This document shows positions 1 through 5,790 of a stretch of 5,790 bases of DNA, piece after piece. The position numbers were made by a program, and so were the translations under genes. The stretch comes from Lentimonas sp002292345 (GTDB lineage: Bacteria > Verrucomicrobiota > Verrucomicrobiia > Opitutales > Coraliomargaritaceae). The first letter of the stretch is position 1. Each line of letters starts with the position of its first letter. The DNA lies in the NCBI GenBank assembly GCA_964187655.1, contig CAXLMP010000102.1, positions 1 to 5,790 of the forward strand. Reading direction: 5' to 3'. The notes below the pieces were generated by a model. It had not been told where the DNA came from and searched no databases. It saw only the letters and a list, made by a program, of their open reading frames with translations.

Positions 1-1335
1 CTGGATGAACGCAAAAAGATGCTGCCGGTTTTGCCGAAGGGCTATGACTACGACGTCTGCGACCACACCACCTTTGCGACGATGTTTGTTGAAGACGGAT
101 TCGTCGGCTTGCCGAGCGGCATGCGCTATAAATATCTCGTACTGCCGGATCATGCGCGCTACACCCCGGATGCGCTGGAAAAAGTGGCGGAGCTGGTGAA
201 GGCTGGCGCTACCGTGATCGGTCGCAAACCGGTGCGCTGCCCATCGCTCGCCGACTTCGAGAATGCAGATGCTCAGATTCAGAACATGGCCGCCGAACTG
301 TGGCCGGAAGGCAAAGGCGAACGCCACGTTGGAAATGGTAGGGTGATCGCCGGCAAATCGTTCGAAGAGATTCTGGCAACCGATGCGCTCGTTCCCGACT
401 TTGATTCCGCTACGGACAATGTCTGTTACATCCATCGTAAGCTGAAAGAGGGTGACGCATATTTTGTCGCCTACCAGGAAGACCAAACCAAAGACCTGAC
501 GCTCCGCTTCCGCGTCACCGGCAGGGTTCCTGAAATCTGGAATCCGGTCACCGGCGAAAAGACGGAAGTTGCGAATTATATGGATGACGGCATCGCCACT
601 ACTCTTCCAATCAAAATGGACCCGTACGGCTCGCGCTTTGTTGTCTTCCGCCCGGCCACCGCGAAAGCAGCTGTCGTCAAGTTAACCCAAGACGGTAAGC
701 CAGTTGTATTGGATGGCAACGGCCTGCGCTTCACCGTTTGGAAAAACGGAACCTATGCGGCTGAGTTTGCCGACGGTGCAACAGCCGAAGCAACTGTTGA
801 AAACATTCCCGCACCGGAAGCCGTGCCGCAGGGATGGACCGTATCCTTTCAGGCAGCGCGCGGCGCGCCCGAGGGAGCTATTGCTTTCGATCAGCTCATC
901 TCTTGGACGGAGCGCCCGGAAGAGGGGATTAAATATTTCTCCGGAACCGCGACCTATGAGAAGAGCGTCCATATCAGCACCGAACGTCTGCAGGAGGATG
1001 GCCGCGTTTGGCTAGATCTGGGGCAGGTGGAGCAGCTGGCCGAGGTGTCTGTCAATGGAACATCGCTCGGTGTGCTGTGGAAGAAACCGTTTAAAGTCGA
1101 TATCACAGATGTCGTTAATCCCGGCGCGAACCATGTTCAGGTCAGAGTGACCAACTGTTGGAAGAATAGAATTATAGGCGATTGGAAACTCCCTGCCGAT
1201 CAGAAGATTACTTGGACTTTGTATCCGTTTTATCACGACGATAAAGAGGCGCCGTTGATGACCTCCGGTCTGCTGGGGCCGGTGCGCCTGCTGAGCTCGA
1301 ATTCCGTCACGCTGAAAACCCAAAGCCAATTCTAA
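1..1335 (+). CDS. GH106-type glycoside hydrolase (probable alpha-L-rhamnosidase), C-terminal part; 5' end outside window
   Basis: The frame is open from base 1 (codons before the ATG at 19 continue in frame), so this is the last 444 codons of a larger gene and the ATG at 19 is internal. Seen from the start of the window: LPKGYDYDVCDH (residues 11-22), SGMRYKYLVLPD, an LVKAGATVIG segment, YIHRKLKEGDAYFVAYQ (143-159), PEIWNPVTGE (177-186) and GSRFVVFRP (210-218). This series is familiar from GH106 proteins, in the alpha/beta and beta-sandwich part after the catalytic barrel. From GWTVSF (278-283) a jelly-roll-like end follows, with YFSGTATYE (312-320) and a terminal SGLLGPVRLL (422-431). The catalytic glutamates lie upstream and cannot be judged. 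Residues 15-80 align colinearly with residues 535-596 of the next gene's protein, so about 500 residues are missing here. GH106 members cleave alpha-L-rhamnosides; exact substrate unknown. Export is expected, but its signal peptide is out of view. Confidence 0.9.
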   Translation: MDERKKMLPVLPKGYDYDVCDHTTFATMFVEDGFVGLPSGMRYKYLVLPDHARYTPDALEKVAELVKAGATVIGRKPVRCPSLADFENADAQIQNMAAELWPEGKGERHVGNGRVIAGKSFEEILATDALVPDFDSATDNVCYIHRKLKEGDAYFVAYQEDQTKDLTLRFRVTGRVPEIWNPVTGEKTEVANYMDDGIATTLPIKMDPYGSRFVVFRPATAKAAVVKLTQDGKPVVLDGNGLRFTVWKNGTYAAEFADGATAEATVENIPAPEAVPQGWTVSFQAARGAPEGAIAFDQLISWTERPEEGIKYFSGTATYEKSVHISTERLQEDGRVWLDLGQVEQLAEVSVNGTSLGVLWKKPFKVDITDVVNPGANHVQVRVTNCWKNRIIGDWKLPADQKITWTLYPFYHDDKEAPLMTSGLLGPVRLLSSNSVTLKTQSQF

Positions 1336-1339
1336 AAGA

Positions 1340-1358
1340 AGTGGGAGATCTGCCCACT
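1340..1358 (+). repeat. Small inverted repeat in the spacer between genes 1 and 2
   Basis: AGTGGG (1340-1345) pairs with CCCACT (1353-1358) around a 7-base loop that contains the palindrome AGATCT. It begins 4 bases after the stop codon of the first gene. No T-run follows (the next bases are CTCAAGC), so this is not a standard intrinsic terminator. It could be a weak terminator, an mRNA-stabilising 3' hairpin, or chance. Confidence 0.4.
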
Positions 1359-1373
1359 CTCAAGCAATATCTC

Positions 1374-1383
1374 GGAAAATAAA
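1374..1383 (+). promoter_or_regulatory. Weak ribosome binding site for the complete GH106-type gene
   Basis: GGAA at 1374-1377 lies 6 bases before the ATG at 1384, in an A-rich stretch. It is a poor Shine-Dalgarno, but better than anything before the alternative ATG at 1408, so it slightly favours 1384. I see no convincing -35/-10 pair in the 48-base spacer 1336-1383, which fits read-through from the upstream gene. Confidence 0.4.
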
Positions 1384-4300
1384 ATGAACTGTGTAGCAAC
1401 TCATTCAATGATTAAAGGAAAACTAAATCGTACATTTTTGAAAGCGGTCGCAGCAGGGACACTCTTGATGCTGAACAGTGCTTTCGCTATTGAAGCGATT
1501 GCTCCCGGTTGGCCGAGCCGTGATTCGCAGCTGGATGTTTTGCCGAGGTTCAAGAACCCGCCGCCGGGATATGGCCAGGTACCTTTCTGGTGGTGGACAG
1601 GGGAGGATCTTGATGCGGATCGCCTGACCTGGCAGGTGCGCGAATTGCATAAGAAGGGTGTCAGTGGTGTTCAGGTAAATTATAATCATCAAAACTTGAG
1701 CATGGATACTGATGAAACTGGAAATCCGCGGCTTCTGACTGACGACTGGTGGAAGATTTATTCAAAGGTCTCTGAGGAGTGCGGTCAGTTGGGCATGGGC
1801 ATCAGTCTGAGCACTTATACCCTGGACTGGCCTAACGGGAACAATTGGTTCACCCGCAACATATATTCCAAGCCGGAGAACAATGCGCTGGAATTGAGAT
1901 CCGGCAAGCGGCTGCGCCTGAAAGGCGGAGAAACCAAAACCATTCCATGTGAACCGGACACCTTCGCTGTCCGCGCCTATGAATTGAATAACGGCATTCT
2001 GCAACGCGGCGGCATGGATCTGACAGCCCGTATCTCAAACAACAAAGTCGACTGGACTGCTCCGGACGGGGAGTGGGAAGTCTGGACGTTTCAGGCGGCC
2101 CGCATGCCGAAGACGATGAACCCGCTCATGTCCGGCGCCGGGGATAGGATCGTCCAAGAGTTCTATCAGCAGTTCCAGGATAACAATCCGGGCAAAACCA
2201 CCGATGGCTTGAACTATTTCTTCAATGACGAACTGAAAATTGGGCAAGGTAAGTTTGCCTGGAACCCTGATTTCGCGGTGGAGTTCAAAAAGCGCAAGGG
2301 GTATAATCTGTTGGATGCCCTGCCGGCAATGTGGACGGATATGGGTAACATCACTCCCAAACTACGCATCGATTATGCGGATGTGCGTATGAGCCTAATG
2401 GAGGAGCGTTATTTCGAGCCGATCTACGAATGGCATGCCTCGCGCGGTATCATCTATGGTTGTGATAACCATGGCCGGGGGCTGGATCCGCACGCCTACG
2501 GCGACTATTTTCGTGCCAATCGCTGGTACTCCGCGCCCGGTCACGACACGCCCGGCGGCAATGCCCACCCGATCAAAGGTAAAGTATCGTCATCAATTGC
2601 TAACCTGTACAAACGCCCGCGCGTATGGTTGGAAGGATATCATAGCCTGGGCTGGGGTGCTGCGCCGGAACGCTTGATGTTCGCGACCCGTGAGAACTAC
2701 CTCTATGGCTGTACGCTCTTTAACCTGCATGGGCTCTATTATTCGACCTATGGATCGCATTGGGAGTGGGCACCGCCGTGCTACCACTTCCGTATGCCGT
2801 ACTGGGATCACATGGATGTTTTCCTGAAATATTTCGAACGCCTCTCCTATCTGTTCAGCCAAGGCCATCTCGCTTGCGATGTCGCCCTCGTTTATCCCGT
2901 AACACCCTATGAAGCTGAACTCAACGGCGATGCCGCGCGCGATGCAGCCTTTGAGACAGGGAAGATATTGATTCGGTCCGGAATCGATTTCGAATTTATC
3001 GACCATCAGTCCCTTGCTCGCGCCAAGGTTGAGAATGGGCGGCTTGTGCTTGAGGATGTCGGCGCTTCCTACAAGGCTCTCATCATTGCGGGGATGGAGG
3101 CCGTACGCTGGAGCAGTCTCGAAAAGGCCGCGGAATTCAGCGAGAACGGCGGGCTGGTCCTGTCCGTGGGAGCATTGCCCTCAGCCAGTGATCGTGCCGG
3201 TCAGAATGACTCGGAGCTAGCCGAATTGAATAAGCGGGCCTTCAAAGCCGAGTGTCGGTTGAGCAATGGCAGACAAGCGGCCCAGTCGATTCATAAAGCC
3301 TTCGTTCCTGATGTGCGCGGGCTCAATGGCACGGTGCGTGCACTCCATCGAAAAATCGGGCCGCGGGATGTTTATCTGGTGATGGATGCCAAGCCCGGCG
3401 ATATCGTGGAGTTTCGGGCAACCGGCGGGGTCGAATTGTGGGATGCCTGGACTGGCGACGTCCGTTCAGTGGAGGTTATCAAACGGACCGCGGTCGGAAC
3501 GCAGGTGAAATTGCCGTTGGAAAAATACGAGGCGCAGATCGTGGTATTCACGCCGGGTGCCGGACACGTGAACCCTTCGGTTGGGAGCGGCAGTCCTGTG
3601 GTTTTGAAGACGCTTTCCGGCGAGTGGCAGGTGAGTTTCGAACCGACAATGGACAATCGCTACGGCGATTTCCGCCTGCCGGTGACAGAAGACAACAAGA
3701 TGATCGGTCTTGAAGCGCGACGTTTTACCTGGACGCGGGAAACTCCCGAACTGGCAGATTCCGCAATGGCTCCAGATGCCGATGACTCCGGTTGGCAAAC
3801 GCAACTGCACGGCTATGGCCCGCAGTTTTATCTGCTCGGACCGGTTCCAGAAACACTCGACCCTGCGATTGTGGAAGCCGAACTCGCAAAGCTTGACCGC
3901 GTGGACCCCGCAGTTCCGGTTGAGATCGGCGGAACATCATACCGTTGGCAGCCGTATGAATTCTCCTGGCGATATGGAAAAGAGGGCGACCCCGGCATTC
4001 AGGGATTTCACGGATTGAAGGGCAAGATTACTGACAATTTCATCTTCCTGGGGAAATCCGAGTACTGGGCCAACGGGGTTTCGAAATACAGTCCGGAAGA
4101 ACATAAGCGATATTATCTGTGGACATCGGCTGTCGTGAACGAATCGACTCAGGCATCGATCCATGTCAGCGCGGATGCGCCGGAAAAATGGCTGACGCCA
4201 CCAGTCATTTGCCCGGATGCAGTCTATGTGAACGGCTCCCGTGTCAGTGACCCTTCAGAAGGGGTGTCGCTCAATGCAGGGGGAAATCCGATCCTGATTC

Positions 4301-5052
4301 GCTACGACGATTGGGGGCGCAGTCATTTTGTTTTACGGCAAAAGAATGTTCCGATGCCGGAGGAGAGGGAGAAGCTGGCCATGCGCTGGTACAAGGATCC
4401 GGGTGTGATCTCCTTTGACCTCTATGCCGGAAAACGATCGGCTCAATGGTTCCGATTCAGGACCGCACCGGGAACTACGGCGATTCAACTTGAAGCGGCA
4501 AGTCGCGAACCCATTCAGGCCTGGCTTGACGGAGTGCCGATGCTGGACAAGGGCAATGGTCGTTTCGAGGCGCGAAAGTTCGTAGATAAGTCAGCGGCGG
4601 TCGCCCTGAGACTGATGCCGCCTGCGGGGCGCAACGGCGGGTCTGCGATTCAGGAAGCTATCCAGATCGACACGAGCGGGAACGGCAGCATGCCGCTGGG
4701 TGACTGGTCAACATTCGGCATCTTGAACAACTATTCGGGCGGGGTGCGTTACCGTAAGCAATGCACGCTGACTGCAAAAGAAGCGACAGGGCGAATCGAG
4801 ATTGACTTAGGGCGCGTCACTGCCACTGCCGAGGTATGGATCAACGGGAATAAGGCCGGCGTTCGCGTAGCTCCTCCGTGGAAGCTGGATGTGAGCGGGT
4901 TGCTGAAGGCCGGAGCGAACGAGGTAGAGGTGTTGGTCTATAACACCCTGTCAAACCACTATCAGACAATCCCCTCGGTCTACCGTGGAGATCCTGTATC
5001 AGGTCTGTTTGGACCAGTACGATTTTTGAATAAGAGCTCAAAAGGAGAATAG
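1384..5052 (+). CDS. Secreted GH106-type glycoside hydrolase (probable alpha-L-rhamnosidase), 1222 aa
   Basis: Complete gene. Residues 9-35 look like a Sec signal peptide: basic MIKGKLNR, hydrophobic LKAVAAGTLLML, and a likely cut after SAFA (35). The mature start PPPGYGQVPFWWWTGEDLD (59-77), then VRELHKKGVSGVQV (85-98), is the GH106 opening strand and helix. Barrel motifs follow: NYFFNDELKIG (277-287), DNHGRGLDPHAYGDYFRA (361-378), RPRVWLEGYHSLGWG (411-425), NLHGLYYSTYGSHWEWAPP (447-465) and LSYLFSQGHLACDVALVYP (487-505). E283 and E417 are my candidates for the catalytic pair; their 134-residue spacing resembles that recalled for the characterised GH106 enzyme BT0986. An alpha/beta region (about 510-600) and beta-sandwiches follow, ending in GLFGPVRFL (1207-1215), a counterpart of the upstream protein's end. 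Relative to that protein there are about 345 extra residues (about 756-1100). Start: ATG 1384 has the better, still weak, ribosome site; ATG 1408 would give a more typical signal peptide. GH106-like membership is firm; rhamnosidase activity is inferred. Confidence 0.92.
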   Translation: MNCVATHSMIKGKLNRTFLKAVAAGTLLMLNSAFAIEAIAPGWPSRDSQLDVLPRFKNPPPGYGQVPFWWWTGEDLDADRLTWQVRELHKKGVSGVQVNYNHQNLSMDTDETGNPRLLTDDWWKIYSKVSEECGQLGMGISLSTYTLDWPNGNNWFTRNIYSKPENNALELRSGKRLRLKGGETKTIPCEPDTFAVRAYELNNGILQRGGMDLTARISNNKVDWTAPDGEWEVWTFQAARMPKTMNPLMSGAGDRIVQEFYQQFQDNNPGKTTDGLNYFFNDELKIGQGKFAWNPDFAVEFKKRKGYNLLDALPAMWTDMGNITPKLRIDYADVRMSLMEERYFEPIYEWHASRGIIYGCDNHGRGLDPHAYGDYFRANRWYSAPGHDTPGGNAHPIKGKVSSSIANLYKRPRVWLEGYHSLGWGAAPERLMFATRENYLYGCTLFNLHGLYYSTYGSHWEWAPPCYHFRMPYWDHMDVFLKYFERLSYLFSQGHLACDVALVYPVTPYEAELNGDAARDAAFETGKILIRSGIDFEFIDHQSLARAKVENGRLVLEDVGASYKALIIAGMEAVRWSSLEKAAEFSENGGLVLSVGALPSASDRAGQNDSELAELNKRAFKAECRLSNGRQAAQSIHKAFVPDVRGLNGTVRALHRKIGPRDVYLVMDAKPGDIVEFRATGGVELWDAWTGDVRSVEVIKRTAVGTQVKLPLEKYEAQIVVFTPGAGHVNPSVGSGSPVVLKTLSGEWQVSFEPTMDNRYGDFRLPVTEDNKMIGLEARRFTWTRETPELADSAMAPDADDSGWQTQLHGYGPQFYLLGPVPETLDPAIVEAELAKLDRVDPAVPVEIGGTSYRWQPYEFSWRYGKEGDPGIQGFHGLKGKITDNFIFLGKSEYWANGVSKYSPEEHKRYYLWTSAVVNESTQASIHVSADAPEKWLTPPVICPDAVYVNGSRVSDPSEGVSLNAGGNPILIRYDDWGRSHFVLRQKNVPMPEEREKLAMRWYKDPGVISFDLYAGKRSAQWFRFRTAPGTTAIQLEAASREPIQAWLDGVPMLDKGNGRFEARKFVDKSAAVALRLMPPAGRNGGSAIQEAIQIDTSGNGSMPLGDWSTFGILNNYSGGVRYRKQCTLTAKEATGRIEIDLGRVTATAEVWINGNKAGVRVAPPWKLDVSGLLKAGANEVEVLVYNTLSNHYQTIPSVYRGDPVSGLFGPVRFLNKSSKGE

Positions 5053-5057
5053 CTAAC
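5042..5057 (+). promoter_or_regulatory. Strong Shine-Dalgarno of the GH78-type gene, overlapping the end of the previous gene
   Basis: AAGGAG at 5042-5047 lies 10 bases before the ATG at 5058 and is made by the last codons (Lys-Gly-Glu) of the preceding gene, whose TAG is at 5050-5052. Only 5 bases separate stop and start, an arrangement typical of translational coupling. No separate promoter or terminator fits between the two genes. This site decides the start of the third gene. Confidence 0.8.
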
Positions 5058-5790
5058 ATGTATTTTAAGACTGTTTTTTGCATGGCGCTTGCGTTGGGTG
5101 CGTTGAGCGCTTCGGCGCTGGAGATCAGAAATCCCCGGTGTGAGTACCGGGTCAACCCGCTAGGGATCGATGCCGCGCATCCACGCCTGAGCTGGGAGCT
5201 CTCTTCCGATCAGCGCGGGATGGTGCAGGAAAGCTACCGGATTCTGGTGGCCTCTGCTCCCGATCTGTTGAATCGTAACCAGGGGGATTTGTGGGACAGC
5301 GGAGTGGTTCAGAGCGATCGGTCCGTTCAAGTGCACTATACGGGCAAACCGCTTGAATCAAAGACCCCTTGTCACTGGAAAGTGCTGGTAAAGACGATAG
5401 ATGGCACTCAAGCGGAAAGTGCGCCGGCCTTCTGGAGTATGGGGATCCTCGAACCTCATGAGTGGAAGGCGCAATGGATCGGAATGCAGGATGACACTTC
5501 CGACGACACCTATAGGCATGAAGTGATCGAAGGAAAGCTGGTCATCAAAAAAGCGACTCTGACGGGGCAAAGCAAATCCATCGATGTGACCTCGATTCTC
5601 AATTCGAGAATCAAGGAGGGGACCTTAGGGACAACCGTGACCCCGAAAGCACTGGGGGTCGAAGATCCGGGGGGTAATAAGCAGGTTACGGTGGAATACG
5701 AATTCAACGGCAAGCCGTATGTGAAACAGACCCCGCAGGCGAAGACGCTCGGAGATATTTATTTGCCAGAAGGCAGCATGTATATGGATA
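5058..5790 (+). CDS. Secreted GH78-type alpha-L-rhamnosidase, N-terminal part (3' end outside window)
   Basis: The frame is open from ATG 5058 to the end of the window: 244 codons, no stop. Residues 1-20 form a signal peptide (MYFKTVF, then a hydrophobic core, ending SASA with a likely cut before LEIRNP); there is no lipobox cysteine. Residues 22-143 match the N-terminal Ig/Fn3-like module of GH78 bacterial rhamnosidases: NPRCEYRVNPLGID (25-38), HPRLSWEL (41-48), QESYRILVAS (57-66), GDLWDSGVV (76-84), Y..KPLES.TPCHWKV (94-109), FWSMGIL (125-131) and EWKAQWIG (135-142). GH78 enzymes are inverting exo-alpha-L-rhamnosidases with an (alpha/alpha)6 barrel, here beyond the window, so the catalytic domain is predicted, not seen. 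After WIG the protein departs from the usual pattern: residues about 158-238 resemble DUF3395 (separate entry). It is cotranscribed with the GH106-type gene upstream. The alternative ATG at 5082 would destroy the signal peptide. Confidence 0.85.
   Translation, partial: MYFKTVFCMALALGALSASALEIRNPRCEYRVNPLGIDAAHPRLSWELSSDQRGMVQESYRILVASAPDLLNRNQGDLWDSGVVQSDRSVQVHYTGKPLESKTPCHWKVLVKTIDGTQAESAPAFWSMGILEPHEWKAQWIGMQDDTSDDTYRHEVIEGKLVIKKATLTGQSKSIDVTSILNSRIKEGTLGTTVTPKALGVEDPGGNKQVTVEYEFNGKPYVKQTPQAKTLGDIYLPEGSMYMD
5529..5771 (+). other. DUF3395-like module encoded inside the GH78-type gene
   Basis: Residues about 158-238 of the third protein read EGKLVIKKATL ... IDVTSIL (175-181) ... IKEGTL (185-190) ... 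ALGVEDPGGNKQVTVEYEFNG (198-218 in total) ... IYLPEG (234-239). The order 'K-A, DVT, a glycine-leucine turn, D-P-G, K-x-V-x-V-x-Y-x-x-x-G' is what I remember of DUF3395, the C-terminal domain of DnaJC11-like proteins, which also occurs alone or in fusions in environmental bacteria. It is probably an all-beta module. Its role in a rhamnosidase is unknown; carbohydrate or surface binding is only a guess. The assignment rests on remembered motifs, not a profile search. Confidence 0.6.

Noticed and set aside
855..870. GC-rich palindromic stretch (GCGCGCGGCGCGCCC) in the first gene.
   Set aside because: It encodes an ordinary Ala/Arg/Gly-rich linker in frame and has no sign of a regulatory role.
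704..1015. Overlapping + strand open frame of 103 codons in another frame of the first gene.
   Set aside because: The main frame here has a clear GH106 C-terminal protein; the alternative product is rich in Arg/Pro/Ser with no family resemblance.
1340..1358. Intrinsic transcription terminator between the first two genes.
   Set aside because: The stem is only 6 bp and there is no T-run after it; kept only as an inverted repeat.
2593..3006. Antisense open frame of 137 codons, and similar ones opposite all three genes.
   Set aside because: They lie wholly opposite strongly supported glycosidase coding sequence, show no recognisable motifs or ribosome sites, and are the usual by-product of this base composition.
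5594..5612. Perfect 7-bp inverted repeat GATTCTC / GAGAATC with a 5-base loop, followed by AAGGAGGGG.
   Set aside because: It lies within the coding sequence of the third gene. The purine run is 16 or more bases from the next in-frame GTG (5637), too far for an internal start, and one short hairpin in 5.8 kb is expected by chance.

Overview
The window is a polysaccharide-degradation locus, with all genes on the + strand: the 3' end of one glycoside hydrolase gene, one complete glycoside hydrolase gene, and the 5' end of a third. Nearly every base is coding. The three products read as two GH106-type enzymes (the alpha-L-rhamnosidase family and its close relatives) followed by a GH78-type alpha-L-rhamnosidase. 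The complete gene and the third gene both start with a Sec signal peptide, so their products are exported.

Layout: 1-1335 is the C-terminal 444 codons of a GH106-type protein, whose start and catalytic half lie before the window. 1336-1383 is a 48-base spacer with a small hairpin and no clear promoter. 1384-5052 is a complete 1222-residue GH106-type protein with an N-terminal signal peptide, a (beta/alpha)-barrel half with a candidate catalytic glutamate pair (E283/E417), and an unusually long C-terminal half. 5058-5790 is the first 244 codons of a GH78-type protein. It starts 5 bases after the previous stop, behind a good Shine-Dalgarno that lies in the last codons of the preceding gene, so the last two genes are almost certainly one transcript.

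Organism: mid-range GC, many large secreted glycoside hydrolases, and no SusC/SusD pair in view. The gene 2 protein also has a sequence style I associate with Planctomycetota, Verrucomicrobiota, Kiritimatiellota and Lentisphaerota. A PVC-group marine or gut polysaccharide degrader is my best inference, but nothing in the window proves it, and Bacteroidota cannot be excluded.

Function: consecutive rhamnosidases of two families suggest an operon that removes L-rhamnose from a rhamnose-rich glycan, such as a pectic rhamnogalacturonan, ulvan, an arabinogalactan side chain or a bacterial exopolysaccharide. The substrate cannot be read from this window. The most unusual point is in the third gene: right after the N-terminal Ig/Fn3-like rhamnosidase module, where the usual carbohydrate-binding-like rhamnosidase N-domain is expected, there is an approximately 80-residue module resembling DUF3395 (the C-terminal domain of DnaJC11-like proteins). 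I saw no defence system, mobile element, RNA gene or CRISPR array.
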